NCBI RefSeq assembly: GCF_003438075.1
Contig: NZ_QSTA01000008.1
Coordinates: 1-60,584 of the forward strand
Length of the DNA: 60,584 nucleotides
Reading direction: 5' to 3'
Origin: Eubacterium sp. OM08-24
GTDB taxonomy: Bacteria > Bacillota > Clostridia > Oscillospirales > Acutalibacteraceae
Shown here: in pieces, positions 26,054 through 35,548 of the stretch
Numbering within the stretch: the stretch's first letter is position 1
How the letters are laid out: each line of letters opens with the position of its first letter
Notes under the pieces: generated by a model
Told to the model about the DNA's origin: nothing
Seen by the model: the letters and a program-made list of their open reading frames with translations, nothing else
Databases searched by the model: none
Position numbers and translations under genes: made by a program

Positions 26054-27691
26054 TTATTTATTAAAGAAAAGTTTTATATCGTCCTCAACAGAACCTATAC
26101 CGCTTATGCCAAAGTTGCTTACAAGCACATTTAAAACATTTGGAGAGATGAAAGCAGGGAGGGTAGGGCCGAGATGAATATTTTTAACACCGAGGTAGAG
26201 CAGAGAAAGGAGAACGATTACCGCCTTTTGCTCATACCACGCAATGTTGTAAACGATTGGCAGTTCGTTTATGTCGTCAAGACCGAACACTTCCTTTAGT
26301 TTTAGGGCGATTACGGCAAGTGAGTACGAATCGTTGCACTGACCTGCGTCAAGCACACGAGGAATACCGTTTATGTCGCCGAGGTTTAGCTTGTTGTATT
26401 TGTACTTTGCACAACCTGCTGTGAGAATTACAGTATCCTTTGGCAAGGCTTTTGCAAATTCAGTGTAGTAGTTTCTTGACTTTGCTCTGCCGTCACATCC
26501 TGCCATAACAACAAATTTTTTAATATCGCCGCTTTTTACAGCATCCACAATTTTGTCGGCAAGCGCAAGCACCTGATTGTGCGCAAAGCCGCCTATAATT
26601 TCACCGCTTTCGATTTCAACAGGCGGTTTGCACTTTTTAGCAACAGAAATAATCTCTGAAAAGTCCTTAACCTCGCCGATTTCACCGTCTATGTGTTTTA
26701 CATCGGGATAACCTGCCGCACCTGTTGTAAACATTCGGTCTTTGTAGCTGTCCTTTGGCGGTACTATGCAGTTTGTAGTCATAAGAATTGCGCCGTTAAA
26801 GCTCTCAAACTCTTCTTTTTGTTTCCACCACGCATTGCCGTAGTTACCTGCAAAATGGCTGTATTTCTTAAATGCAGGGTAGTAGTGTGCAGGCAGCATC
26901 TCGGAGTGTGTATATACATCTACTCCTGTATCTTTTGTCTGCTGTAAAAGCATTTCAAGATCTCTAAGATCGTGACCTGAAACGAGGATTGCAGGGTTGT
27001 TTCTGACACCAATGTTTACTTTTGTTATTTCAGGATTGCCGTATGCCGTAGTGTTTGCCTTGTCGAGCATAGCCATTCCGTCAACGCCGAATTTACCTGT
27101 TTCAAGCGTCAATGCTACAAGGTCGTCAACGGACAGTGTATCATCAAGCAACATTGACAGCGCTCTCTGTAAGAAAGCGTCAAGCTCTTCATTGTCATTC
27201 ATAAGAACATTTGCGTGTTTGCTGTATGCCGAAAGTCCCTTTAAACCGTAGGTTATAAGTTCCCTAAGACTTCTTATGTCTTCGTTTTCTGTGGCAAGTA
27301 CGCCGACTGTAGCCGCTTTTGCCGCAAATTCACTTTCATTTCCGTCCCATAAAGATGCGCTTGGAAGTGCTGATTTATCGGAAACTTCTTTTAACAAATT
27401 CTCTTTTACTTTGAGGGTTGTTTTAATGCGTTCAACGATAACATCTTTGTCAAAATTTGCGTTTGTAATTGTTGTAAACAAATTCAGTGTGATTAGATGA
27501 TTTACACTTTTATCTATCTGTTTACCCTCTGCTCTCAGCCTTGTTGTAACGGCAGAAATGCCCTTTGTAACATACACGAGTAAGTCCTGCATATTTGCTG
27601 TATCAGGTTTTTTGCCGCACACGCCGCTTACGGTACAACCCGAACAATTCGCAGTTTCCTGACATTGATAACAAAACATTTTATAATCCAT
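26054..27691 (-). CDS. hcp: Hybrid-cluster protein (hydroxylamine/NO reductase)
   Basis: 545 aa. The N-terminal Cys cluster ([21 protein letters not shown]) binds the cubane Fe-S centre. Later Cys and Glu residues ([39 protein letters not shown]) supply the hybrid Fe-S-O cluster. It reduces NO or hydroxylamine in anaerobes under nitrosative stress. The start is the ATG at 27691, after GGAGG; the longer frame has no ribosome site. No hcr reductase gene is adjacent. An operator-like palindrome lies upstream at 27784-27797. Confidence 0.95.
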   Translation of the reverse strand: MDYKMFCYQCQETANCSGCTVSGVCGKKPDTANMQDLLVYVTKGISAVTTRLRAEGKQIDKSVNHLITLNLFTTITNANFDKDVIVERIKTTLKVKENLLKEVSDKSALPSASLWDGNESEFAAKAATVGVLATENEDIRSLRELITYGLKGLSAYSKHANVLMNDNEELDAFLQRALSMLLDDTLSVDDLVALTLETGKFGVDGMAMLDKANTTAYGNPEITKVNIGVRNNPAILVSGHDLRDLEMLLQQTKDTGVDVYTHSEMLPAHYYPAFKKYSHFAGNYGNAWWKQKEEFESFNGAILMTTNCIVPPKDSYKDRMFTTGAAGYPDVKHIDGEIGEVKDFSEIISVAKKCKPPVEIESGEIIGGFAHNQVLALADKIVDAVKSGDIKKFVVMAGCDGRAKSRNYYTEFAKALPKDTVILTAGCAKYKYNKLNLGDINGIPRVLDAGQCNDSYSLAVIALKLKEVFGLDDINELPIVYNIAWYEQKAVIVLLSLLYLGVKNIHLGPTLPAFISPNVLNVLVSNFGISGIGSVEDDIKLFFNK

Positions 27692-27755
27692 AAAGTTGCC
27701 TCCAAAATACTTATTTATGCAAGGAGCGTATGTTAATCGCTCACCTTGTGGCATA

Positions 27756-27797
27756 ATTATAATATTTTAGACTCTGCAAATATGTTGCTATGGCAAC
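27756..27797 (-). promoter_or_regulatory. hcp promoter with CRP/FNR-like palindrome at about -41.5
   Basis: On the minus strand the -10 TATAAT is at 27756-27761, with no good -35. The palindrome GTTGC-TATG-GCAAC (27784-27797) is centred about 41-42 nt upstream of the expected start. That is the usual place for a class II activator such as an HcpR- or FNR-like protein. Confidence 0.5.
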
Positions 27798-27840
27798 GAA
27801 AATCAAATTAACATTATTTTATAAAATTGTTAAAAATTAT

Positions 27841-28941
27841 CTATATCAAATCAGCAAGAATTGTATTTGATACTAAAAATCCTTTTGGAGTGAATGAGTA
27901 CGAAGCGCCGTTATGCTCCATAAAGCCGTTTTTTACATATAAATCGGCTTTTTTAAAAAAGCTCAGTGGGAGAGTAGCACCGTATCTTTTTGTATATTCA
28001 TCAGTGTTAAGACCTTTTTTTAGTCTGAGTGAAAGCATACTATACTCCTCGGCTGTTCCGCCCTCGCCGTCTTCTATGATTTTATCGGCCTTAAAATCCT
28101 CAATACTTCTGCCGTAGAAAAATCTTTTGCCGTTAAAGAAAGAATGAGCAGACGGGCCTATGCCAATGTACTCGCCACATTCCCAATAGCTTGAATTATG
28201 CCTGCTTTCAAAGCCTTTTTTTGCGAAATTAGAAATTTCATATTGCATATAGCCGTATTGTTCAAGCAATTCAACGGTATATAGATAGAGTTCGGCTTGC
28301 TCATCGTCACTCGGAAGATTTAGCTTTGACTCTATCTGAGCAAATTTTGTATTTTCCTCAATTTTCAAAATATACGATGAAATATGAGTAACTCCGCATT
28401 GAGCGCAAAAGTCAACGGATTGTTTCAGAGTTTCCTTTGTTTGCAGAGGAATGCCTGTCATAAGGTCAAGCGAAATGTTGGTAATTCCCGCAGCTTGTGC
28501 TAGCTCTGCCGTATGTTTTGCGTCTTCGGCGGAGTGTATTCTGCCGAGCTTTTTTAATTCGGCGGGTACTGCGCTTTGCATACCGATTGACAAGCGGTTA
28601 AAGCCTGTACTTTTCATTAAGGCAAAATCAAGTTTTTTTCCACTGTCAGGGTTTACTTCAACCGTGATTTCCGCATTACTTTCGAGTGTAAAATTTTCTT
28701 TTACGGAACTAAGAATATCGCAAAGCCTTTCCGCCCCGAGAACGCTCGGAGTGCCTCCGCCGATATATACTGTTTTTACAGTGCCGTCAAAACGCTTGCT
28801 CCAATATTTTATTTTTTCTTTTAAAGCAAAAACATAGTCGCTGTATTCGGTTTCGCCTGCCCTTGTGCTGTAAAAATCGCAGTAGGGGCATTTGCTTTTG
28901 CAAAACGGTATGTGCAGATAAAGTCCGATAGATTTACTCAT
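27841..28941 (-). CDS. hemW: Radical SAM heme chaperone HemW (coproporphyrinogen oxidase-like)
   Basis: 366 aa. The radical-SAM motif CKSKCPYCDFYS (Cx3Cx2C plus the extra Cys-x-Phe pattern) is followed by GGGTPSVL, SIGMQS, and a HemW C-terminal winged domain (RLKKGLNTDEY...GFLVSNTILADLI). HemW proteins bind heme and insert it into enzymes; they are often mislabelled HemN. The start MSKSIGLYLHIPFC is typical. It stands alone between hcp and prfC. Confidence 0.93.
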   Translation of the reverse strand: MSKSIGLYLHIPFCKSKCPYCDFYSTRAGETEYSDYVFALKEKIKYWSKRFDGTVKTVYIGGGTPSVLGAERLCDILSSVKENFTLESNAEITVEVNPDSGKKLDFALMKSTGFNRLSIGMQSAVPAELKKLGRIHSAEDAKHTAELAQAAGITNISLDLMTGIPLQTKETLKQSVDFCAQCGVTHISSYILKIEENTKFAQIESKLNLPSDDEQAELYLYTVELLEQYGYMQYEISNFAKKGFESRHNSSYWECGEYIGIGPSAHSFFNGKRFFYGRSIEDFKADKIIEDGEGGTAEEYSMLSLRLKKGLNTDEYTKRYGATLPLSFFKKADLYVKNGFMEHNGASYSFTPKGFLVSNTILADLI

Positions 28942-29146
28942 AATAATCTCCGTAAAAGAATTTGAGGCAGAAGTAAAACTCCTGCCCCGATTTGGAAGGT
29001 ATATGAAAAAATAGGAAAAAACAAGATATAAAATGAATTTATTACCTTCATTAACTATATATTACAATAAAATTACAAATTTGTCAAGGTTTTGTAGGAA
29101 TTTATTTTTAAGAAAGGCAGAAAACAAATATTTTTTGCCTGTTTTA

Positions 29147-29176
29147 TTGACATATATATACGATAAATAGTAAAAT
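29147..29176 (+). promoter_or_regulatory. Promoter of prfC
   Basis: TTGACA (29147-29152), 18-nt spacer, TAAAAT (29171-29176). Confidence 0.6.
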
Positions 29177-29226
29177 ATAGTATTGTAGAAAAGTATGTAA
29201 TAAAGATTCCGAAAGGATTGTAAACT

Positions 29227-30816
29227 ATGAGTTCATTAAACGAAGAAATAAGCAAGCGCAGGACTTTTGCGATTATTTCGCACCCTGACGCAGGTAAAAC
29301 AACACTTACAGAAAAGCTCCTTTTATACGGCGGAGCAATTAACCTTGCAGGTTCTGTAAAGGGCAAGCGTACGGCAAAGCATGCAGTATCGGACTGGATG
29401 GAAATTGAAAAACAGCGTGGTATTTCCGTTACTTCTTCTGTTTTGCAGTTTAAGTATAACGGCTACTGCATAAATATTCTTGACACACCCGGACATCAGG
29501 ACTTTTCGGAGGATACCTACCGTACACTTATGGCGGCAGACTCCGCAGTAATGGTAATTGACGGTTCAAAGGGTGTAGAGCGCCAAACAATCAAGCTCTT
29601 TAAGGTTTGCGTTATGCGCCATATCCCGATTATTACATTTATAAATAAAATGGACAGAGATGCAAAAAATCCATTTGATTTACTTGAAGACATAGAAAAT
29701 GTACTCGGTATTCATACCTGCCCTGTAAACTGGCCTATCGGTTCCGGTAAAGAATTTAAGGGTGTGTATGACAGAAACTCAAAGAAAATTCTTGCGTTTA
29801 CCGCTAACAACGGTCAGAAAGAGGTTGAGAAAAACGAAATCAGCCTTGATGATCCGAGCATAGATGATGTAATCGGTATGTATCATAGACAGGATTTGTT
29901 TGATGATATAGAGCTGCTTGACGGCGCAGGCGATGACTTTGACCTTGAGGCAGTAAGACGAGGCGAGCTTACACCTGTATTCTTTGGTTCTGCCCTCACA
30001 AACTTTGGTGTAGAGCCGTTCCTTGAGCAGTTCTTAAAGATTACAACTTCACCGCTTGCAAGAGAAACCGTTGACGGCATTGTTGAGCCAATGTCTGATT
30101 ATTTCTCGGCATTTGTATTTAAAATACAGGCGAATATGAACAGGGCGCATCGTGACAGAGTTGCGTTTATGCGAATTTGCAGTGGCAAGTTTGAGAAAAA
30201 TATGGAGGTTTACCACCTTCAGGGCAACAAAAAAATGCGTCTTTCTCAGCCACAACAGATTATGGCGCAGGAAAGAGAAATTGTAGAAGAGGCGTACGCA
30301 GGCGATATTATCGGTGTGTTTGATCCTGGCATTTTCTCTATCGGCGATACAATCTGTTCACCGGGCAAAAAAATTCAGTTCAAGGGTATTCCTACCTTTG
30401 CGCCGGAGCACTTTGCACTCGTTCGTCAGAAAGACACAATGAAAAGAAAGCAGTTCATAAAGGGCACAAGTCAGATTGCGCAGGAAGGTGCAATTCAGAT
30501 TTTCCAGGAGCTTGATGCCGGTATGGAAGAAGTAATTGTAGGCGTAGTAGGTGTGCTGCAGTTTGATGTACTCAAGTATCGCCTTGAAAACGAATACAAT
30601 GTTGATATTATTATGGAAAATCTGCCTTACGAATATATCAGATGGATTGTAAATAAAGATGTAAATCCAAAGGAACTTGACCTTGCGTCAGATACAAAGC
30701 GTATTCAGGATTTAAAGGGCAACCACTTATTGTTGTTTACAAGCTATTGGAGCATCGACTGGGCACTTGAACACAACAAGGGACTTGAGCTTAGAGAGTT
30801 CGGTACAGATTGGTAA
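29227..30816 (+). CDS. prfC: Peptide chain release factor 3
   Basis: 529 aa translational GTPase. G1 is SHPDAGKTT, G2 GISVTSSV, G3 DTPGHQDFSEDTY, G4 NKMDRD, then RF3-specific domains II and III with no EF-G-like domain IV. It recycles RF1/RF2 after termination. AAAGGA precedes the ATG by 9 nt. The stop overlaps the next ATG (TAATG), so the decarboxylase is translationally coupled. Confidence 0.95.
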   Translation: MSSLNEEISKRRTFAIISHPDAGKTTLTEKLLLYGGAINLAGSVKGKRTAKHAVSDWMEIEKQRGISVTSSVLQFKYNGYCINILDTPGHQDFSEDTYRTLMAADSAVMVIDGSKGVERQTIKLFKVCVMRHIPIITFINKMDRDAKNPFDLLEDIENVLGIHTCPVNWPIGSGKEFKGVYDRNSKKILAFTANNGQKEVEKNEISLDDPSIDDVIGMYHRQDLFDDIELLDGAGDDFDLEAVRRGELTPVFFGSALTNFGVEPFLEQFLKITTSPLARETVDGIVEPMSDYFSAFVFKIQANMNRAHRDRVAFMRICSGKFEKNMEVYHLQGNKKMRLSQPQQIMAQEREIVEEAYAGDIIGVFDPGIFSIGDTICSPGKKIQFKGIPTFAPEHFALVRQKDTMKRKQFIKGTSQIAQEGAIQIFQELDAGMEEVIVGVVGVLQFDVLKYRLENEYNVDIIMENLPYEYIRWIVNKDVNPKELDLASDTKRIQDLKGNHLLLFTSYWSIDWALEHNKGLELREFGTDW

Positions 30817-32222
30817 TGCTTTACGATAAATTAAAAAAATATTCAAAAAGCGGAGTGTATCCGTTTCATATGCCGGGGCATAAGCGCAACACAGCACTTA
30901 GCGACGGCACAATGCCGTATGAAATTGACCTTACCGAGATAGACGGCTTTGATAATCTGCACAATGCCGAGGGTTGTATCCTTGAGGTACAGAACCTTGC
31001 GGAAAGACTGTATAATGTAAAAAAAGCATTTTTGCTTGTAAACGGCGCAACAGGTGGAATTTTATCGGCTGTTCGTGCAATGACAAACAGGGGAGATAAG
31101 GTGCTTGTTGCTCGCAACAGTCACAAATCCGTTTACAATGCGCTTGAGATTTGCGGATTAGAGCCTGAATATATCGTGCCGGCAGTGGATGATGAGTTCG
31201 GAATAAATTGCTCAATTACACCGTTGCAGGTTGAAAAAGCAATCGTGAAAAATCCCAATACAAAGCTGTTGATTATTACTTCTCCGACCTATGAGGGCGT
31301 GGTGTCCGACATAAAAGAAATTTGCAGGATTGCACATTTACATAATGTGATGGTGCTTGTAGATGAGGCGCATGGGGCGCATTTTCCGTTTTCAAAAAGT
31401 TTTCCGAGTGAGGCAGTGGCAAGTGGGGCGGATGCAGCGGTTGCAAGTTTGCATAAAACCTTGCCGTCACTTACTCAAACGGCTTTGTTGCTCACCTCTA
31501 ATGAAAGTCTTATAAATTCACTTGCTGAAAATCTTGCAATTTTTGAAACAAGCAGTCCGTCATATATTTTTATGTCGGCTATTGAAAAATGTCTTGAATT
31601 TTGTGAAAACGCAAGCGCCTTTGATGAGTATATAAAAAGGCTTAATTCTTTTAATGAAAAATGCAAAAGTCTGAAAAAAATCAAAGTGCTTTGCTATGGC
31701 AATGATGAAGTGAAAAATCATAGATTCTTTGATTTTGATATTTCTAAAATTACCGTATCGGTAAGGAGACTTGATATTAACGGCACTCAGCTTGCCGAAA
31801 TACTTAGAAATGATTTTAAAATTGAGCCGGAAATGGTATGTTCCGATTATGTGTTGCTTATAAGTACTGTTTGCGATACCGATGAGGGATTTGCAAGGCT
31901 TATTAATGCACTGCAAATTATAGATAGTAAATGTTCTGTAAAAGAATTAAATGCTTACAGATATTCAATTACTATTCCTAAAATTTCAGTAAAGCCTTGC
32001 GAGTGCAGCGGTAAAGACGGCGAGTTTTGCTTGCTTGAGCATAGTATTGATAAAATTTCACTTGAGTATGTGTGGGCATATCCGCCCGGAATCCCTATTA
32101 TAGCAAAGGGGGAGATCATAACGCAGGATATTGCAAATATAATCATTGCCCAAATTGCAAGCGGAATTAATGTCTGCTCCACCAAGGGAAAAATCCCGAA
32201 AGAAATTTATTGCTGTATATAA
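30816..32222 (+). CDS. Orn/Lys/Arg decarboxylase-family PLP enzyme
   Basis: 468 aa. A fold-type I PLP enzyme: start YPFHMPGHKRN, NGATGGILSAVRA, DEAHGAHFPFS, and the PLP Lys in SLHKTLPSLTQTA. The C-terminal decarboxylase domain has VWAYPPGIPIIAKGE. The family includes Gram-positive arginine and lysine decarboxylases (SpeA/YaaO type) that make agmatine or cadaverine; the substrate cannot be fixed here. The ATG at 30816 shares one base with the prfC stop. A terminator follows at 32262. Confidence 0.9.
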   Translation: MLYDKLKKYSKSGVYPFHMPGHKRNTALSDGTMPYEIDLTEIDGFDNLHNAEGCILEVQNLAERLYNVKKAFLLVNGATGGILSAVRAMTNRGDKVLVARNSHKSVYNALEICGLEPEYIVPAVDDEFGINCSITPLQVEKAIVKNPNTKLLIITSPTYEGVVSDIKEICRIAHLHNVMVLVDEAHGAHFPFSKSFPSEAVASGADAAVASLHKTLPSLTQTALLLTSNESLINSLAENLAIFETSSPSYIFMSAIEKCLEFCENASAFDEYIKRLNSFNEKCKSLKKIKVLCYGNDEVKNHRFFDFDISKITVSVRRLDINGTQLAEILRNDFKIEPEMVCSDYVLLISTVCDTDEGFARLINALQIIDSKCSVKELNAYRYSITIPKISVKPCECSGKDGEFCLLEHSIDKISLEYVWAYPPGIPIIAKGEIITQDIANIIIAQIASGINVCSTKGKIPKEIYCCI

Positions 32223-32261
32223 TAAGGCTTGATTTTTAGCAATTAGTATCAATCGGCACTT

Positions 32262-32295
32262 AAAAAGTCTGTTTATTTTTATAAGCAGACTTTTT
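32262..32295 (+). terminator. Terminator of prfC-decarboxylase
   Basis: AAAAAGTCTG pairs with CAGACTTTTT. Confidence 0.85.
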
Positions 32296-32309
32296 GATTT
32301 TATAAAAAA

Positions 32310-32337
32310 GCTGACATTGCAAGTCAGCAGTGTCAGC
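32310..32337 (-). terminator. Terminator of the GHKL sensor kinase
   Basis: GCTGACA pairs with TGTCAGC. On the minus strand it is followed by six T. Confidence 0.8.
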
Positions 32338-32357
32338 CTTATAATTACAGATGAACA

Positions 32358-33842
32358 TTATTGATTAGTTGTTATTTTTACATCTGTACGATGTAATTTT
32401 TCTTTGAGCAATTCATATCTGTATGTTTTTATATTAAACTCATTTTTACCGTCAAATTTGAAAGTAATTGTTTTTCTAAAAGGTTTGTCGGGTTCGTACT
32501 CGGTTATAATGATACTTGCATTTGCCTTTTTCAGAGTTTCAAAGCTCGTCATAAAGCCGATGCCATTACCGCCGCTTTCTTTGTGTGTGGTTACTCTCTC
32601 AATACCGAGCTTATCTAATGTAGTCGGCTCAAATTCTACTCCGTTATCATTTACCGATATTTCATATATACCGTCTGCCATTGACACCGAAGTTAAAATT
32701 ATTCCGTTTGCAATATTTGCACTTTCAACAGCTATTATAGAGTCTTTTATATGGTCGCAAAGCAAGGTTTCAAGCTCTGTTTGTGTGATAAAGTGATTAA
32801 TAATATAGTTTATATCGGCAGATACTATTAAATCAAAATTAATTTTGTGCGCCGCCGCTTTTATATACATATTGAGCAATGCACCGTCTATTACAGAGTT
32901 GCCTGTTGATACGAGCACTTTGTTTTCTTTCTGCTCTTTTTGAACAAGCTCGTTCCTCTCTTTGGCAAGCGTTAATAATTCTAAGATTATTTTATTCTGC
33001 TCATTTTTATCGCTGCAATTTTGAAGTTGAGCTAATGAATACTGTAAAGATGTCATAAGATGATTATCTCTATGGACAATTTTAGAAAGAAAGGTGTTTG
33101 AATCGGTGAGCTCTGCAATTTCGGACTCCTTTTCAGCTATAATGGCATTAAAGTGCTCATCGGCTTTTTGCTGAAGTTTGCTTTTGTAATGCCTTGTTAT
33201 GCTTGACCTTACCCATATTACCGTACCTATACAGCAAATAATTAAACCAATAAATAAGAAGAAAAATAAAGTTTTGTCGGTATCATTGTTATCGGAAATT
33301 ATTATTACAGAAATGAAAGCAAATCCCGACAACAGCAGACCGAGTCCGAAATTATTTGTGTTATTGAAAAATGCAAGTCCGTTTTTTAACCGTTTAATTT
33401 TCATTACTAAGTAGGTAATAATAAGGTTTAGAATGGAAACGATTAAGTTTAAATAAATGCTGTCTACATCCATAAAATCAAATTGCGTAAATGATAGCCA
33501 GTAGGATATTGGAGCTATAATCGTCAGAGTGATAAATCGTATGTAGTATGCTATTCCAAGTGAAACTATTGAAATCGGAATACTTAACTTTATGTTTGTT
33601 TTTGTAAGCAGCGTTATGAGTGTAATAAATAATATATAGTTAGCAAGTATGCTTATGCCGTTGTTTAATATGTTCAGCAAAGCAGAAATTAATGAAATAC
33701 CAAAAAATGCAGTCAAATACAAAGCTACCTTTGATTTGCTGCATTTTTGGTTTATTGCCTTAATGTAAATGTAAACCGCCGAATATATTAGCGGTAATTT
33801 TGACAAAAAATAAATGGTAAATGTGTGGATATACTCTTGCAT
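32358..33842 (-). CDS. GHKL-type (AgrC-like) sensor histidine kinase
   Basis: 494 aa. Six to seven membrane helices fill residues 1-215. A coiled region and a dimerisation helix with a candidate phospho-acceptor His (SKIVHRDNHLMTSL) come next, then a GHKL ATPase domain ending in GGNGIGFMTSFETLKKA. The N-box is unusual: LLCDHIKDSIIAVE has Asp where AgrC-type kinases have Asn, so ATP binding may differ. This is the form of peptide-sensing kinases. It lies 76 nt downstream of a 14-codon gene and below a Spo0A-C-type regulator on the same strand. Confidence 0.85.
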   Translation of the reverse strand: MQEYIHTFTIYFLSKLPLIYSAVYIYIKAINQKCSKSKVALYLTAFFGISLISALLNILNNGISILANYILFITLITLLTKTNIKLSIPISIVSLGIAYYIRFITLTIIAPISYWLSFTQFDFMDVDSIYLNLIVSILNLIITYLVMKIKRLKNGLAFFNNTNNFGLGLLLSGFAFISVIIISDNNDTDKTLFFFLFIGLIICCIGTVIWVRSSITRHYKSKLQQKADEHFNAIIAEKESEIAELTDSNTFLSKIVHRDNHLMTSLQYSLAQLQNCSDKNEQNKIILELLTLAKERNELVQKEQKENKVLVSTGNSVIDGALLNMYIKAAAHKINFDLIVSADINYIINHFITQTELETLLCDHIKDSIIAVESANIANGIILTSVSMADGIYEISVNDNGVEFEPTTLDKLGIERVTTHKESGGNGIGFMTSFETLKKANASIIITEYEPDKPFRKTITFKFDGKNEFNIKTYRYELLKEKLHRTDVKITTNQ

Positions 33843-33918
33843 AATATTTTTCTCCGTATAAAATTATAGTAATATTATATCATACAAGAAGGATGTTGTC
33901 ACTACATTTGCAAATTAA

Positions 33919-33963
33919 TTAACCCCAAAGTCTTTTTAATAATTCATAAAGTGTTTCCCACAT
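33919..33963 (-). CDS. 14-residue peptide gene (candidate signal peptide)
   Basis: ATG at 33963 to TAA at 33919 encodes MWETLYELLKRLWG. The Shine-Dalgarno AAAGGAGGT (33971-33979) is perfect and 8 nt from the ATG, far better than expected by chance. The peptide is amphipathic: W2, L5, L8, L9, L12 and W13 on one side, charged residues on the other. There is no Cys, so it is not an AgrD-type thiolactone. It lies between a response regulator and a multi-span sensor kinase. It could be the kinase's ligand, a coupling leader ORF, or a small membrane-active peptide. Confidence 0.6.
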   Translation of the reverse strand: MWETLYELLKRLWG

Positions 33964-34139
33964 ATTGAGTACCTCCTTTACTTTTGTTTTACAAGTAAAG
34001 TGTACCGTTTTTGCGAGAAAATTCTGATTTGTTGCTGTAATTGTTTTGTTTTAAATTAAGTGAAAAATAATCACTTTATGTATAAATACAGCTTGGAAAT
34101 TGTAGCTTTGTATTGATTTTTTTAAATTTAATTAAAAAA
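33964..34139 (-). promoter_or_regulatory. Upstream region of the peptide gene
   Basis: It holds a palindrome AAGTGA-N8-TCACTT at about 34060-34079 and a stem CTTTACTT/AAGTAAAG abutting the Shine-Dalgarno site. A weak -10 (TATACA) lies upstream, but no clear -35. The terminator of the regulator gene precedes it, so the peptide probably has its own promoter. Confidence 0.4.
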
Positions 34140-34163
34140 TCCCGATACTTTTCAGCATCGGGA
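34140..34163 (-). terminator. Terminator of the Spo0A-C-type regulator
   Basis: TCCCGAT pairs with ATCGGGA. On the minus strand it is followed by six T. Confidence 0.8.
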
Positions 34164-34168
34164 TAGGA

Positions 34169-34948
34169 TTACAAAGATTTTTTGATTTTAGCGGAATAGT
34201 AGTAGATAAATTCCATAACTGTGGGTACGCCTTTCTGAGGGTTTATGTATGTGGTGTAGTATCTCTCAAGGCTTTCTATGTCTGTATTGCGCCAAGCGTG
34301 ATTTATAGCTGTCTGCATAGCTCGCTCTACGCTTGCGTCTGTTTTTGAATATTTTTTAGCAATTATACTGCAAAGGTTCGACACCCTCTGATTGTAGGTG
34401 ATTTCAATGGCATCTGCAAGATATTGCCTGCCCTTTAGTTTTGAGCTTATGCCGATAAGGTCAAGCTCGGTAGAAATTTTATCTCTGAGAGTTTCTCTGT
34501 TGCTTATATCAGCAGCCGCCTGTGCGGCAGATGAAGAATTAAGATTTGAATTTATGGTTGACTGGGCAATCGAACTCAAAAATTCGAGAACCATTTTACA
34601 GCTGAAATCATTTTGATTTTTTGTTATTACAAAATCAGCACCAAGATTTCTTGCAATGGAATGGGTAACATTGCTGATGTTGTTTGTTACAACAAGAATA
34701 AACGGCTTGTAGGGTAATGCAAGCTCGCAAAGCTGCTTTAAAAATATCAGTCCGTTGCCACTGCCAAGATGTAGCTCAAGGTCAAGAATTACAGCGTGTG
34801 GACAGTATTCTTTTACCATATTTACCGCCTCAGAGGAATTGTTTGTAGTGCCGACAAGATAAAAATTATCAAAGTTCCTTATGCTTGCCTTGTATTCATT
34901 AATAGTATTAATGTCATCTTCAACAATTAGTAAGTTAAGTTTATTCAC
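34169..34948 (-). CDS. Response regulator with Spo0A-type DNA-binding domain
   Basis: 259 aa. The receiver has the acidic pair in VEDD, phospho-acceptor Asp in AVILDLELH, Thr in VVTNN and Lys in VITKNQ. A Ser/Asn/Ala-rich linker leads to a C-terminal domain (~150-255) with the Spo0A_C pattern: GISSKLKGRQYLADAI, KTDASVERAMQTAINHAWR, GVPTVMEFIYYYSAK. The receiver differs from true Spo0A around the phosphorylation loop (HLGSGNG insert), so I read it as a specialised paralogue. The start is GTG at 34948 after GAGGTGG. It heads the regulator-peptide-kinase cluster and is divergent from an Xre regulator. Confidence 0.82.
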   Translation of the reverse strand: MNKLNLLIVEDDINTINEYKASIRNFDNFYLVGTTNNSSEAVNMVKEYCPHAVILDLELHLGSGNGLIFLKQLCELALPYKPFILVVTNNISNVTHSIARNLGADFVITKNQNDFSCKMVLEFLSSIAQSTINSNLNSSSAAQAAADISNRETLRDKISTELDLIGISSKLKGRQYLADAIEITYNQRVSNLCSIIAKKYSKTDASVERAMQTAINHAWRNTDIESLERYYTTYINPQKGVPTVMEFIYYYSAKIKKSL

Positions 34949-35114
34949 GTTACCACCTCGCTAATATATTATACTACAAAAAACTAACAAAAACCAACAT
35001 TTTCTAATAATTTATGTAATAAAAAGTAATTTTAATGCTGTGTAGATTTATAATTATATATAAATTATACTATGAAATTAATAAATAATTTGTAGTATCA
35101 TAAAGGTGAGGGTT

Positions 35115-35486
35115 ATGAGTATTAGCTTTGGTGAATTCATTAAAGAAAAAAGAATCAGAAGTGAACATTCATTAAAAGAGGTTGCGAAAGAAATCGGCAT
35201 TTCGGCTGTTTATCAGTCAAGCATAGAAACGGGCAAACGCCCTGCGCCGTCATATGAAGTGCTTTTAAAATTTAAAAATGCGCTTGATCTTGACGGTGAC
35301 GAGTTCGGTGAAATGCTTGACCTTGCCGCAAAAAGCAAAAATGCAAGAGCTGTTGCTTTTGACATTGCGGATTATATTAACGAAAACGAGATTATTCGCC
35401 ATACATTGAGATTTGCGTTAAAAAATAATGTACCCGAGTCGGAGTGGGTTGATTTTTTAAATACAATTATTGAAAAATATAATTAA
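35115..35486 (+). CDS. Xre-family HTH regulator
   Basis: 123 aa. An N-terminal helix-turn-helix (~5-62: FGEFIKEKRI...SLKEVAKEIGISAVYQSSIETGKRPAPSYEVL) is followed by a helical C-terminal part without a known enzymatic motif. The ATG at 35115 is 6 nt after AAAGGTG; a GTG 9 nt upstream lacks spacing. It is divergent from the Spo0A-type regulator across 166 bp and may control that cluster. Confidence 0.85.
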   Translation: MSISFGEFIKEKRIRSEHSLKEVAKEIGISAVYQSSIETGKRPAPSYEVLLKFKNALDLDGDEFGEMLDLAAKSKNARAVAFDIADYINENEIIRHTLRFALKNNVPESEWVDFLNTIIEKYN

Positions 35487-35513
35487 TATTGACTATTATA
35501 GAATTGATAATAG

Positions 35514-35542
35514 TTGACTTTTGTCATTTTTAACTGTATAAT
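35514..35542 (+). promoter_or_regulatory. Consensus promoter of the predicted small RNA
   Basis: TTGACT (35514-35519), 17-nt spacer, TATAAT (35537-35542). It follows the Xre stop by 27 nt, and no frame with a ribosome site lies between it and the terminator. Confidence 0.75.
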
Positions 35543-35548
35543 ATTATT

